Source: Kiritimatiellota bacterium
GTDB taxonomy: Bacteria > Verrucomicrobiota > Kiritimatiellia > JAAZAB01
Direction of reading: 5' to 3'
Assembly (NCBI GenBank): GCA_026398415.1
Contig: JAPLSY010000019.1
Coordinates: 44,995 to 108,994 of the forward strand
Length of the DNA: 64,000 nucleotides
Shown here: positions 9,543 through 18,094 of the stretch, piece by piece
Layout: the number at the start of each line of letters is the position of its first letter
Numbering within the stretch: the first letter of the stretch is position 1
Made by a program: the position numbers and the translations under genes
The notes under the pieces: generated by a model
The model's database searches: none
The model's input: the letters and a program-made list of their open reading frames with translations, nothing else
What the model was told of the DNA's origin: nothing

Positions 9543-11066
9543 TTACTTCTTCGTTTTCATCGCCGCTTTGCGATGGGCTTCGGCTTTATCGGCGGCGGCC
9601 GCCGATATACGGGCTTTTTCAGCATGACGGGCCATTTCAGCAACCGTCTTGGTATGCATACGTGCGGCGCCTTTGAAATTTCGGCGGGTCTTTATAAGAG
9701 GACCGCGGGCCAGACGTTTTTTCGCTTCGGCAATAGCGCGTTTATATTGCGGCAGCCACTGCTCGCCAGCCACCAGCATCTCATCTGTCATCTGCCAGAT
9801 CTCCGGCGGATCGCACACCGCGCCAACCAGGGCATCCATCATCATGGCCTGGCGCAGGAGGGTGTCGTCGCCATGCACCGCCGCTTCCACGGCCAGGCGT
9901 TGGACGCTGATACTGGCGTTGCAGACCGCGGCACAGCCCAGCGGCAGATCGCCGATGATCGGAATCGAAAGACCGTTGCGATCGACATATCCGGGAACTT
10001 CCACAATGGCATCGGCCGGCAGATTGGTAAGGCAACCGCCATTCACCACGTTAAAATGGCCACGATAAATGCGGCCGGTCTCGAGACCTTCCATGATATA
10101 GGAACCATGTTCATGTCCGCGCTGGTCAGGCGTGAACTTGAACGGTTTGGCTTTCAGCCAATTTGGGAAATCGGATTCGAACCAGTTGCGGCCTTCGGTG
10201 CAGATGCGCAAGTAGCCGCCGGTTTCGCCGTTGACCCAACTGCTCAGGTCAATCCATTTCCTGATATCCGCAAGGCGTTTACGGTACCACGGCACATACT
10301 CGCTCAGGTGTCCGTTGGACTCCGTGCTGTAATAACCGAACCGGCGCAGCATATCGATGCGCACTTTTTCGGATTTGCTAAGCTGGGCGTTTTGCTCGAA
10401 GGCTTCCAGGAGTTGACCCGTCATATCCCGGCCTTTGTGCTTTACCTGGATATACCAAGTCTGGTGATTGACCCCGGCGCAGACGATGTCAATTTCTTCG
10501 CGTTTCAGGCCGAGGGCCTGGGCAATCTGCCAATGACCGCCTTCGACGCCATGGCAGAGGCCGATGGTTTTGACGCCATAGCCGTATTTACAGCAGGCCC
10601 AGGTGTTCATCGCCATTGGATTGGCGTGATTGATGAAAACACACCCCGGGGCGCTGACTTCGCTGATATCCTTGCAGAACTCCAGAATTGCCGGAATACC
10701 GCGCTGGCCATACATGATGCCGCCGGCGCAGAGGGTATCGCCGACGCATTGATCAATCCCGTATTTAAGCGGAATATTAATATCAGTTTGGAAGCCTTCC
10801 AGTCCGCCGATGCGCACCACGCTGAAAACATAATTGGCGTTCTTCAACGCTGCGCGCCGGTTGGTCGTGGCGGCCAGGCGGGTCTTGAGACCGCTGGCCT
10901 CGATATCGCGCTTGCAGAGCCGGTAGACCATATCGAGGTTGCGTTGACTGATGTCCGTAAAAGTGAACTCTACCGAATCTTTGAATTCGGGCACACACAG
11001 GATGTCGCGCAGGATGCCGCGCGTGAACCCGATGCTGCCGGCGCCAATGACCACTACTTTGATCAT
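9543..11066 (-). CDS. Glycoside hydrolase family 4 enzyme
   Basis: A 507-residue NAD+- and Mn2+-dependent glycosidase of family GH4 (alpha-glucosidase/alpha-galactosidase/galacturonidase type). Seen: N-terminal Rossmann motif VVVIGAGSIGFTRG, GDTLCAGGIMYGQRG, the INHANPMAMNTWA segment, GLCHG (metal-binding Cys) and GVNHQTWY (His ligand). GH4 enzymes work by oxidation, elimination and reduction at C3, with NAD recycled. Substrate and phosphorylation preference cannot be decided from sequence. The last roughly 45 residues are Ala/Lys/Arg-rich and lie beyond the usual family end. The gene is separated from efp by about 300 bp and shares its strand with the 27-residue membrane peptide downstream. 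Confidence 0.88.
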   Translation of the reverse strand: MIKVVVIGAGSIGFTRGILRDILCVPEFKDSVEFTFTDISQRNLDMVYRLCKRDIEASGLKTRLAATTNRRAALKNANYVFSVVRIGGLEGFQTDINIPLKYGIDQCVGDTLCAGGIMYGQRGIPAILEFCKDISEVSAPGCVFINHANPMAMNTWACCKYGYGVKTIGLCHGVEGGHWQIAQALGLKREEIDIVCAGVNHQTWYIQVKHKGRDMTGQLLEAFEQNAQLSKSEKVRIDMLRRFGYYSTESNGHLSEYVPWYRKRLADIRKWIDLSSWVNGETGGYLRICTEGRNWFESDFPNWLKAKPFKFTPDQRGHEHGSYIMEGLETGRIYRGHFNVVNGGCLTNLPADAIVEVPGYVDRNGLSIPIIGDLPLGCAAVCNASISVQRLAVEAAVHGDDTLLRQAMMMDALVGAVCDPPEIWQMTDEMLVAGEQWLPQYKRAIAEAKKRLARGPLIKTRRNFKGAARMHTKTVAEMARHAEKARISAAAADKAEAHRKAAMKTKK

Positions 11067-11363
11067 ATCTGCTTTCCCTTTCTTAATTTTAAACCCGCAA
11101 ACGCCAAAAATAATCCACTCTTAAACAGAGCGCGTGTGAGAGTAAGCGCATAAAATGCAATGAAACGCAAGCTAAAATACGGATGAGCGGGGATGCCGGA
11201 CAACTGGATTGCGCCTCGTACTTCATTTGCCCGATTGGCTTTCTTGATATCGCCCTCAGTAATGGCCGGTTTTTATTTGGAATAACACTTGCCAAGCGGG
11301 GGCTTTCGTATTATTAAAGGCATCCTCCAGGTAAAAACCGACAACCAAATCAGGAGTGGTATC

Positions 11364-11927
11364 ATGTATTCTGCATCGGATTTACGCAAAGGTTTGCGCG
11401 TTGAGATTGACGGCGTGCCGTATGTCATTGCCGACTTCAATTTTGTGAAACCAGGCAAGGGCGCCTCCATTTACAACTGCCGGCTGAAAAACATGATCAC
11501 GGGCGCCACGCTGACGCGCAGTTACCGATCCAACGACACACTGAATGAGCCTAAACTGGAAGAGCGCACCATGCGCTATTCCTACAAGGATGGCGACGAG
11601 TACGTGTTCCTTGATAAGAATTTCGAGCAGTTGACTGTCCGGGCGGAGGTACTGGGCGATAATCGCTTCCTCCTCGTGGAAGAGATTGAGGTTGATATCC
11701 TGATTCACAACGATGTGCCTATTGGCGTGGAATTGCCGACGTTCGTTGAAAAAACCATCGTCGAAACGGAACCCGGCGCGCGCGGCAATACCGCCACCAA
11801 CGTCCTTAAGCCGGCCAAAATCGAGGGCGGCTACGAAATCCAGGTGCCGCTTTTCATCAACCAGGGCGATGTAATCCGTATCGATACGCGCACCGGCGGC
11901 TATAGCGACCGCGTTCGCACGGCCTAA
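11364..11927 (+). CDS. efp: Translation elongation factor P
   Basis: A 187-residue EF-P, which enters the ribosomal E site and relieves stalling at polyproline. The N-terminal KOW-like domain carries the modification loop KPGKGAS with Lys32 at its tip; OB domains follow, ending in the IDTRTGGYSDR signature. The start at 11364 is preceded by AGGAG seven bases away; a longer frame from 11289 has no such support. The next gene encodes EpmA, the enzyme that beta-lysylates this lysine, which argues for the EpmA/EpmB modification route rather than rhamnosylation. Confidence 0.96.
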   Translation: MYSASDLRKGLRVEIDGVPYVIADFNFVKPGKGASIYNCRLKNMITGATLTRSYRSNDTLNEPKLEERTMRYSYKDGDEYVFLDKNFEQLTVRAEVLGDNRFLLVEEIEVDILIHNDVPIGVELPTFVEKTIVETEPGARGNTATNVLKPAKIEGGYEIQVPLFINQGDVIRIDTRTGGYSDRVRTA

Positions 11928-11930
11928 ATC

Positions 11931-11965
11931 GGACGACAGACGACGGATGGCAGACGACGGACCGG
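11931..11965 (+). repeat. Degenerate heptamer repeat, AGACGAC family
   Basis: Five consecutive 7-base units starting right after the efp stop: GGACGAC, AGACGAC, GGATGGC, AGACGAC, GGACCGG. The same family occurs inverted at 25267-25308 and again at 33934-33968. The period is exactly seven and the units differ by one to three bases. Confidence 0.8.
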
Positions 11966-12042
11966 AAAAATCATACCATGTTGCCGGCCATATCTTCATT
12001 CGATAAAGCATCCGTATACAAAGCCTGAACTCTCCGCCATTT

Positions 12043-12070
12043 GATGTTGGATGTTCAGTGTTCGATGTTT
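12043..12070 (+). repeat. Degenerate heptamer repeat, GATGTTC family
   Basis: Four consecutive 7-base units: GATGTTG, GATGTTC, AGTGTTC, GATGTTT. It follows the AGACGAC array by about 80 bases, and a weak inverted match of this family lies next to the AGACGAC array at 25.2 kb, so the two seem to form one composite element. Confidence 0.7.
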
Positions 12071-12109
12071 TTTTAGTAGCGGGTATAACCTGCGTTGGAA
12101 TAATGTATC

Positions 12110-13030
12110 GTGTCTGGCTCTTCTCCATTATCCCGGTTCCAACCGGTACTGGCTCTGCGCTCTCGCATCCTGCGAGCTATTCGGCAATTTTTCGACGCGC
12201 GGGGTTTTCTGGAGGTGGAAACACCCGTCCGGATTGCCGCGCCCGCTCTGGAACTGCACATTGACGCCATGCCCTCCGGCGACGCCTGGTTGCGCACCTC
12301 GCCGGAACTGCACATGAAGCGTTTGCTGGCCGCCGGCTGTGAGCGCGTGTACCAGCTTGGCCCCTGTTTCCGGCAGGGCGAACGCGGTGAGCGGCATAAC
12401 CCCGAATTCACCCTGCTGGAGTGGTATCGCACGAACGCCGATTACCGGGATATCCTGGCCGAGACCAAGGCCCTCATCGCGGCCGTGGCCGAAGCGGCGC
12501 TGGGCCGCACCTGGATTGATTTTTCCCGGACCCATATCGAGTTGATGCCGGTCTGGGAAGTGCTGACCGTGACAGAGGCGTTCAAGACATTTGCCGGCTG
12601 GAATCCGGTTGAGTATTTTGACGCCGACCGTTTCGATCTGGATATGGTCAACAAGGTGGAGCCCAATCTGCCGACCGCCTGCCCCGTGGTGCTGATGGAT
12701 TATCCCGCGGCCGTGGCGGCGCTGGCGCGCCGCAAGCCGGAAGACCCGCGCGTGGCCGAACGTTGGGAACTGTATATCGGCGGGATCGAGATCGCCAACG
12801 CGTTCAGCGAACTCACCGACCCGGCGGAACAACGCAAGCGATTCGAAGCCTGCGCCGTAGAGCGCCGCGCCCTGGGCAAACCCGTGTATCCGCTGGACGA
12901 ATATTTTATGGCGGCCCTGGAATCCGGCCTGCCACCCGCTGCCGGCATTGCGCTCGGCGTGGACCGGCTGGTCATGCTGTTGGCCGGCGCCACTTCCCTG
13001 GACGGCGTGTTACCGTTCCGGGACCCTTGA
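12110..13030 (+). CDS. epmA: EF-P beta-lysine ligase EpmA (GenX/PoxA)
   Basis: A 306-residue truncated class II lysyl-tRNA-synthetase-like enzyme lacking the anticodon-binding domain. It attaches (R)-beta-lysine to the tip lysine of EF-P. Seen: class II motif 1 region (FFDARGFLEVETP), motif 2 (FRQGERGERHNPEFTLLEWY) and motif 3 (GIALGVDRLVMLL). Length fits the family (about 325). The start is GTG at 12110; the upstream Shine-Dalgarno is weak. It lies 182 bp after efp, with heptamer repeats in the gap. The partner EpmB (lysine 2,3-aminomutase) is not in this window. Confidence 0.93.
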   Translation: MSGSSPLSRFQPVLALRSRILRAIRQFFDARGFLEVETPVRIAAPALELHIDAMPSGDAWLRTSPELHMKRLLAAGCERVYQLGPCFRQGERGERHNPEFTLLEWYRTNADYRDILAETKALIAAVAEAALGRTWIDFSRTHIELMPVWEVLTVTEAFKTFAGWNPVEYFDADRFDLDMVNKVEPNLPTACPVVLMDYPAAVAALARRKPEDPRVAERWELYIGGIEIANAFSELTDPAEQRKRFEACAVERRALGKPVYPLDEYFMAALESGLPPAAGIALGVDRLVMLLAGATSLDGVLPFRDP

Positions 13031-13035
13031 CTGGG

Positions 13036-13917
13036 TTAAAAGAAAATCGGGTTGCTCCACGCCATTTTTCCCGAGGCACTGACTAATTCGATCCGGACGT
13101 ATCTTTTACCCTTTGGCGCGGTCCAGACGGCGTTGGTCAGACTTTTCATAGCCGTCGAAATACTGCATCCTTCGTTACGGTTGGTGATAAAGTTAATGCG
13201 CGCGACCGGCGAACAGGTAACTTTAATTTCCCGGCCGCGAATGACAATGGATTTGATTTCCGGCCCTTGCGAGGAATAAAAACTTCCGTTGCGGATAGCC
13301 GACAGGATTGTCGCAGGGGTGCAGTTCCTGGCCTTGACCATGATCCAACCGCCGGCAATGTCGGAACGGGCGTGTGCATCATCAACTGCAAAGCCTAAAA
13401 CACGGTGTCCGGCATCCAGCAGGTCATCCCAGTGGACGGATGAATACCCCTTTGCAATTCCTCGGTCACAGACTTTATTATAGACCTCCACTCCCGGACA
13501 AGTTAAACCTCCCTGATAAACACACTTATGACTGGGAACCCCGCACCAGTAAGGATGCGCCAAAATTATAAATGCGCCTTCCCGCCGGGCCCGCGCAAGC
13601 ACTTGCATAGGAGAGCGACATGACCCCGCGGCCCATTCTTTTTTAAGTCCCAGGCAGACAAAATGATATTCATAGCCTTTATACCTTTGAGAAAAGTGGA
13701 TTTCTTCGGCCGGAATCAAAAGCGGTTTTCTGATTGTTTGATCGGGCACGGTGCGTTTCTCGTGGTCGGTAAGAAACACAAAATCATAACCATGCCGTTT
13801 ATATTCCGACGCTATTTCCGCGGGTGTGCAAACCCCGTCGGAAGCGGTGGTATGGGTGTGAGTGTTGCCCTTGAGCCAGATGCCCTTGGCGTGCCACATG
13901 TTGCTGTTAGTCTTCAT
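13036..13917 (-). CDS. PHP-domain metal-dependent hydrolase
   Basis: A 293-residue PHP-fold protein. Metal-binding motifs: GNTHTHTTASDG near the N-terminus, LTDHE, an internal glutamate region (IPAEEIHF), ILAHPYW and GFAVDDAHA. Proteins of this type are phosphoesterases or nucleases acting on small phosphorylated substrates, but no specific substrate can be assigned; the C-terminal 80 residues form a beta-rich tail (KSIVIRGREIKVTC onward). It is the last gene of an operon with the XRE-cupin regulator (11-base overlap) and a DMT transporter. AAAGG lies five bases before the ATG. It converges with epmA across five bases. Confidence 0.82.
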   Translation of the reverse strand: MKTNSNMWHAKGIWLKGNTHTHTTASDGVCTPAEIASEYKRHGYDFVFLTDHEKRTVPDQTIRKPLLIPAEEIHFSQRYKGYEYHFVCLGLKKEWAAGSCRSPMQVLARARREGAFIILAHPYWCGVPSHKCVYQGGLTCPGVEVYNKVCDRGIAKGYSSVHWDDLLDAGHRVLGFAVDDAHARSDIAGGWIMVKARNCTPATILSAIRNGSFYSSQGPEIKSIVIRGREIKVTCSPVARINFITNRNEGCSISTAMKSLTNAVWTAPKGKRYVRIELVSASGKMAWSNPIFF

Positions 13918-14518
13918 GATTGCCTTTCGTATTATGTTGTTTTAACAGATAGATCACCAATAATTCGGCGGAGGATTTTGTCAGGTTCAGGGGGACATGC
14001 GGCACGTGTCCGTCAAAATATAAAACATCGCCGGCAGAGAGCCGGAATTCTTCTTTCCCGGCAATAAATCGAATTTCCCCCTTGAGCATGAAAATGAATT
14101 CGTCACCGTCCGTTGTCACCGGTTTGCGTTTCGCGCCGGGCGCAAGCGTCAGCACAAACGATTCAAACCCGATATTGCCGAGGGGCCGGGCCAACAGCGT
14201 CGCATATTTAAATCCTCTCGATTTTTCCCGCTTAACCGGAACCCGGCAAGCGGCCCGCACAAGCTGATGGGGCGAGGACTTTTCGGCGCCAACGTTTTTA
14301 ACGAGGTTTTCAATGCCAATATTCAGGCTCCGCGCGATGGCGGCCAGCACCGGCAGGGAAGGCAAGGTCCGGAAGTTTTCGATTTTTGACAGCAATCCTT
14401 TTGAAATGCCCGTGCGCCGCGCAATATCGGACAAGGTTAATTCCCGTTTCCTCCGGGCTTGACGGATGTTCAAGCCGATATTAAAGAGCGAATTATCGGC
14501 CGGTAGATTTTTGCGCAT
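13907..14518 (-). CDS. XRE-cupin transcriptional regulator
   Basis: A 203-residue regulator: helix-turn-helix of the XRE type at about 15-70 (NIRQARRKRELTLSDIARRT, SKGLLSKIEN), then a cupin sensor domain at about 120-200 (DGDEFIFMLKGEIRF, LSAGDVLYFDGHVPHVP). Regulators of this design sense a small metabolite and usually control adjacent transport and catabolic genes. The start at 14518 is supported by GGGAG ten bases upstream and overlaps the transporter stop in TGATG; the 3' end overlaps the PHP gene by 11 bases. The regulator is thus embedded between its probable targets, and may also control its own operon. Confidence 0.87.
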   Translation of the reverse strand: MRKNLPADNSLFNIGLNIRQARRKRELTLSDIARRTGISKGLLSKIENFRTLPSLPVLAAIARSLNIGIENLVKNVGAEKSSPHQLVRAACRVPVKREKSRGFKYATLLARPLGNIGFESFVLTLAPGAKRKPVTTDGDEFIFMLKGEIRFIAGKEEFRLSAGDVLYFDGHVPHVPLNLTKSSAELLVIYLLKQHNTKGNHED

Positions 14519-15372
14519 CAGCGATTTACTCCCATAAGCAAGATACAAACCATGGCAAGCGCTATACCCAGGCATTTTCGGGAAGTCAACGGCTCTTTGA
14601 TGACGACAATGCCGGCCAGGGCGGTCAAGGCAAAACTCATTTGCGTGACCGGCAAAACGAGGCTCGCATCGCCATATTTCAAAGCCAGCATCATAAACAA
14701 GACAATACCGCAAACCAGCGCCCCCGAAAGCGCGCCATAGGCCAGCGTGGCTGGCGGAATGCGCCATTTCTTCTGATCCACCGCGAAATGGCAGATTATG
14801 CCCCCAATAATCCAGATAAAGCCGTTGATTACCAACAACCCATATTCATTGGCTCCGTTTAATAGTCCCGCTTTATAACTGAGTCCCATGCCCGCGCGCA
14901 AAAAACTGGCCAGCACCGTCAGCCAAATTGCAAATGAAAATACGAATGCCGATGCCGATTTCCGGGATGGCCATGAGAAAAGCCATATCGCTGCAACGCC
15001 GGTGGCAATGGCCGTCAGGCGCGGCGCCGTTACCGGTTCTTTGAAGAGGATGAATGCTAAAAGCGCGGCCGGCACGAGATTCAGACGGTAAATTGTGGCA
15101 CAGATGCCCACATCCTCTTTGGCTAACAATTTCACTAACAATATATTGGCGCAAATCGAAAAAACGCCGGATATGATCCCCCATGCGGCCGTCTTATAAT
15201 CCAGCAAGCAGACAAACGACGGCAGGCAGACCATGAAAACACCGGCCCAAACAACGCCGATGATGGCTAAATAGGATCCTGTCGAGTCGTGCCGGCGGGC
15301 GTACAGCTTAAAAACAAAATCATTCGCCGCCGCGCAAACCATGCTGACCAATGCCAAAAGAAGCACCTGCAT
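14518..15372 (-). CDS. EamA/DMT-family transporter
   Basis: A 284-residue inner-membrane protein with about ten hydrophobic helices and two similar halves, the EamA fold of the drug/metabolite transporter superfamily. Both halves end with the typical KEP segment (FKEPVTAPR and IKEPLTSRK). It probably exports or imports a small metabolite; the substrate is unknown. The start at 15372 (MQVLLLALVS) has GGAG six bases upstream; a longer frame to 15483 lacks this. It is the first gene of the transporter, XRE-cupin, PHP operon. Confidence 0.85.
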   Translation of the reverse strand: MQVLLLALVSMVCAAANDFVFKLYARRHDSTGSYLAIIGVVWAGVFMVCLPSFVCLLDYKTAAWGIISGVFSICANILLVKLLAKEDVGICATIYRLNLVPAALLAFILFKEPVTAPRLTAIATGVAAIWLFSWPSRKSASAFVFSFAIWLTVLASFLRAGMGLSYKAGLLNGANEYGLLVINGFIWIIGGIICHFAVDQKKWRIPPATLAYGALSGALVCGIVLFMMLALKYGDASLVLPVTQMSFALTALAGIVVIKEPLTSRKCLGIALAMVCILLMGVNR

Positions 15373-15489
15373 AGAATACTCCGGCTCCCCGTTGATTAAC
15401 CCGGCAAGCAATCTAACATAAGTTTCATATAAGTCAACAATGTTTATTATTAATTTACGATATGCTGAAATGGCGCGATGCAAGGCTCG

Positions 15490-15505
15490 TCCGCCAGTTG
15501 GCGGA
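15490..15505. repeat. Short hairpin TCCGCC-AGTT-GGCGGA
   Basis: A perfect 6-bp inverted repeat with a 4-base loop at the edge of the 15.4-15.8 kb spacer. It shares its stem with the 24-base dispersed repeat family found at 15.77 and 45.20 kb. Confidence 0.5.
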
Positions 15506-15549
15506 TAATACCTCAGCTATAAGTTACATGGGGGCGCTGAACGTTTCTG

Positions 15550-15621
15550 CCATTCCCGACCTGATCGGGAATCCAGAAATATTTAATACTGATGCTGGAT
15601 TCCCGCTTTCGCGGGAATGAC
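15550..15621. repeat. Double ATTCCCG hairpin element
   Basis: Two hairpins in inverted orientation: ATTCCCGA-CCTGA-TCGGGAAT at 15552-15572 and ATTCCCGC-TTTC-GCGGGAAT at 15599-15618. They are flanked by inverted ATCCAG/CTGGAT, so the whole element can also pair arm to arm. Elements with this core are seen between genes in many unrelated bacteria; no transposase is linked. Confidence 0.8.
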
Positions 15622-15770
15622 AACATTGAAGACGGCCGTTGTTTTGCATCACCACGCAATTGAGGCATCCTGTTGGCGGTGCATTCGCGCTGGACGACTT
15701 ATTACCATTCCGGTAGATTTAACGGGCAATTGCAAATTAAAGCCGGAATGCGTTTGTAACCCAATCATCA

Positions 15771-15794
15771 TTTTCCGCCGGAGGCGGATCTGCC
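15771..15794 (-). repeat. Dispersed 24-base repeat, copy 1
   Basis: On the minus strand this copy matches the plus-strand copy at 45199-45222 in 21 of 24 positions. Its core is CCGCCTCCGGCGG, which can form a 5-bp stem. It lies about 55 bases before the M55 peptidase start. Confidence 0.65.
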
Positions 15795-15849
15795 TATGGC
15801 ACGAAATACACGGTTGGTTAGAAATCCGGCGCGCAGGCGGAGGTTGATC

Positions 15850-16707
15850 ATGCGGATTTACATTATGACCGACTTGGAAGGCGTTGCGGGCGTATTGGAC
15901 AATGAAAACTGGTGCGAATGGGAAAGCCGTTATTATGAATCCGGCAAGGAATTGCTGACCCGCGAGGTTAATGCCGCCATTGAAGGATTCATGTCCGCCG
16001 GCGCCACCGAGTTTCTCGTGGCCGATGGACATGGATGGGGCGCCATCAATCTGGCGTTGCTCCATTCAGCCGCGGAGTTGGCGCGCAACTGGCCCGCGAG
16101 CAAAGCCTATCCGTTTTCCCTGGACGACGGCCATTTCGATTATGCCGCGTGGATTGGCCAACATCCAAAGGCGGGCACCATCCGCGGGCATGTGTGTCAT
16201 ACCGGGGATTTTGATGTGCGCGATTTTTCCATTAACGGGGTTTCCGTGGGCGAATTCGGGCAAATCGCACTGTGTGCCAGCGAACTGGGGGTGCGCTCGA
16301 TCTTCGCCACCGGCTGCCAGGCCTTTACCGAAGAAGCCAAGGCTTTAGTGCCGGGGATCGAAACCGTGGCGGTCAAGCGCGGCACCCAGACTGATCCCGG
16401 CCATCATTTGCCCGCAGCGGCCTATGGCAAGCATAATATCGCCGCCATTCATCTTCAGCCGGAAGAAGCGCGCCGCCGTATTCGGGAAGGCGCCCGCCAA
16501 GCCCTGCTCAGGGCGGGCAAAGAATCGTTCGGGCTGATGCACATGGCGCCGCCTTATGATCTGGTCGGCATCCTGCGCGCGACGGAAAACGAACCACCGC
16601 GCACTTTCCGCGCACACCATGACAAAAGCGTGATCGCCATGCTGAATATGTCTCGCACTATTACACCATTGAAATCGGCCGATCCCCTGGCCATGGCCAC
16701 AAAATAG
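15850..16707 (+). CDS. M55-family D-aminopeptidase
   Basis: A 285-residue zinc peptidase of family M55 (DppA-like). N-terminal MTDLEGVAG holds the first zinc ligands; VADGHGWG, GHVCHTGDFD, the GEFGQIAL and ATGCQAFTEEA segments follow the DppA pattern. Members hydrolyse D-amino-acid-containing peptides or serve in peptide turnover. No signal peptide, so cytoplasmic. The start at 15850 was chosen because GGAGG lies six bases upstream; an upstream frame from 15796 adds Arg-rich residues without support. The next gene, purD, follows after 35 bases on the same strand. Confidence 0.87.
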   Translation: MRIYIMTDLEGVAGVLDNENWCEWESRYYESGKELLTREVNAAIEGFMSAGATEFLVADGHGWGAINLALLHSAAELARNWPASKAYPFSLDDGHFDYAAWIGQHPKAGTIRGHVCHTGDFDVRDFSINGVSVGEFGQIALCASELGVRSIFATGCQAFTEEAKALVPGIETVAVKRGTQTDPGHHLPAAAYGKHNIAAIHLQPEEARRRIREGARQALLRAGKESFGLMHMAPPYDLVGILRATENEPPRTFRAHHDKSVIAMLNMSRTITPLKSADPLAMATK

Positions 16708-16742
16708 ATCATGGGGTAAGCGGGATCTCTACAAATCAATTT

Positions 16743-18023
16743 ATGAAAATCCTGATTATTGGCAGTGGCGGCCGCGAACATGCCCTGGCTTGGAAACTGG
16801 CACAAGACCGGCGACGTCCGACCTTGTTCTGTGCGCCCGGCAATGCCGGCACGGCGGAATTGGGCACTAATCTGGCCATCGCCGCGGAAGATATTGACGG
16901 TCTGCTGAATTGGGCCCGCCGGGAAAAGCCGGACCTGACAGTAATCGGTCCGGAGGCGCCACTGTGCGCGGGACTCGCCGATCACCTGCACGCCGAGGGG
17001 TTCCGCGCCTTCGGTCCCTGCCGTGCCGCGGCCCAACTGGAAGGCAGCAAAGTATTTGCCAAATCCATCCTGCAGTCCGCCGGTGTGCCGACCGCGCAGT
17101 CCCAAACGTTTACTGACGCCGAAAAAGCACTGGCCTATGTGCGCGCGGCAAAGGCGCCGCTGGTGGTCAAGGCCGATGGGCTGGCGGCCGGCAAGGGCGT
17201 ACTTATCTGCGCCAATACCCGCGAGGCCGAAGACGCCGTCACCACCGCCATGATTCACCAGTCGTTCGGGAAGGCCGGTCGGCAGATTCTCGTGGAGGAA
17301 TTTTTGGAAGGCGAGGAAGTTTCGATCCTTGCCCTCATGGATGGTCGGCAGGCAGTCCTGCTCCCCTCCGCCCAGGACCATAAACGGGCCCTGGATGGCG
17401 ACTTGGGGCTGAACACGGGCGGCATGGGAGCCTATTCCCCCGCACCGATGGAAACGGCGGCCTTCCGCAAAATGGTCTTGGAAACGATTTTTAACCCGAC
17501 ACTGAAGGAACTGCGCCGGCGGGACATCACCTACCGGGGAGTGCTGTATGCGGGCCTGATGCTGACGGCCGCGGGACCCAAGGTCCTGGAATTCAATTGC
17601 CGGTTTGGCGACCCGGAAACACAGGTCATCCTGCCGCGGCTCAAAGGAGACTTGATCCCGGCCATGGAAGCCTGTCTTGATGGAAATTTATTGCCGGAAC
17701 ATGCGGCCTGCCGGCCGGAGGCATGCGTGTGCGTGGTCATGACGGCCGGCGGATATCCCGGCGCCTATCGTAAGGGCGACGCCATTGCCGGCCTGAAGGA
17801 AGCCGCCGCCCTGAGCGAGACAATGGTGTTTCATGCGGGAACAAAGCTGGAGGGCGGACAGATTGTGACGGCCGGCGGACGGGTACTGGGTGTCACGGCA
17901 CTGGGCCGGACACTCTCCCAGACGGCCGAAAAAGCTTATCAGGCCGTGGCCCGGATTACGTTCAAAGATGCCCATTACCGCCGCGATATCGCCGCCAAGG
18001 GAATAAAACGCAATCGCGCATGA
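16743..18023 (+). CDS. purD: Phosphoribosylamine-glycine ligase
   Basis: A 426-residue ATP-grasp ligase that makes glycinamide ribonucleotide in the second step of purine synthesis. N-terminal MKILIIGSGGREHALAWKL is the family hallmark; the ATP-grasp core (LVVKADGLAAGKGV), LNTGGMGAYSPAP and EFNCRFGDPETQ motifs are all present. Length matches the family. It follows the M55 peptidase; purE is 1.4 kb downstream, separated by the sialidase-like gene, so the purine genes are loosely grouped. Confidence 0.96.
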   Translation: MKILIIGSGGREHALAWKLAQDRRRPTLFCAPGNAGTAELGTNLAIAAEDIDGLLNWARREKPDLTVIGPEAPLCAGLADHLHAEGFRAFGPCRAAAQLEGSKVFAKSILQSAGVPTAQSQTFTDAEKALAYVRAAKAPLVVKADGLAAGKGVLICANTREAEDAVTTAMIHQSFGKAGRQILVEEFLEGEEVSILALMDGRQAVLLPSAQDHKRALDGDLGLNTGGMGAYSPAPMETAAFRKMVLETIFNPTLKELRRRDITYRGVLYAGLMLTAAGPKVLEFNCRFGDPETQVILPRLKGDLIPAMEACLDGNLLPEHAACRPEACVCVVMTAGGYPGAYRKGDAIAGLKEAAALSETMVFHAGTKLEGGQIVTAGGRVLGVTALGRTLSQTAEKAYQAVARITFKDAHYRRDIAAKGIKRNRA

Positions 18024-18047
18024 AGAAAAAAATCCCGCCTGAGGCAC

Positions 18048-18062
18048 GATCCGCCTCCGGCG
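18048..18062 (+). repeat. Partial copy of the 24-base repeat
   Basis: A 15-base stretch (GATCCGCCTCCGGCG) identical to the core of the minus-strand copy at 15.77 kb. It lies 33 bases before the sialidase-like start. Confidence 0.4.
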
Positions 18063-18094
18063 CGAACCACGGATGGAATGAGAGAGGGAAAATA

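Larger units (their letters stand above)
15373..15849. other. Repeat-bearing intergenic region
   Basis: A 477-base divergent spacer between the DMT transporter (minus) and the M55 peptidase (plus). It holds no convincing gene. It contains three hairpin-forming elements annotated separately: a short TCCGCC/GGCGGA hairpin, a double ATTCCCG hairpin and a minus-strand copy of a dispersed 24-base repeat. Promoters for both flanking genes must lie here but none was clear. Confidence 0.6.

Noticed and set aside
9537..11153. Long plus-strand frame of 538 codons opposite the GH4 gene
   Set aside because: It is antisense to a gene with complete GH4 motifs and has no recognisable protein features; a by-product of GC-rich codon use.
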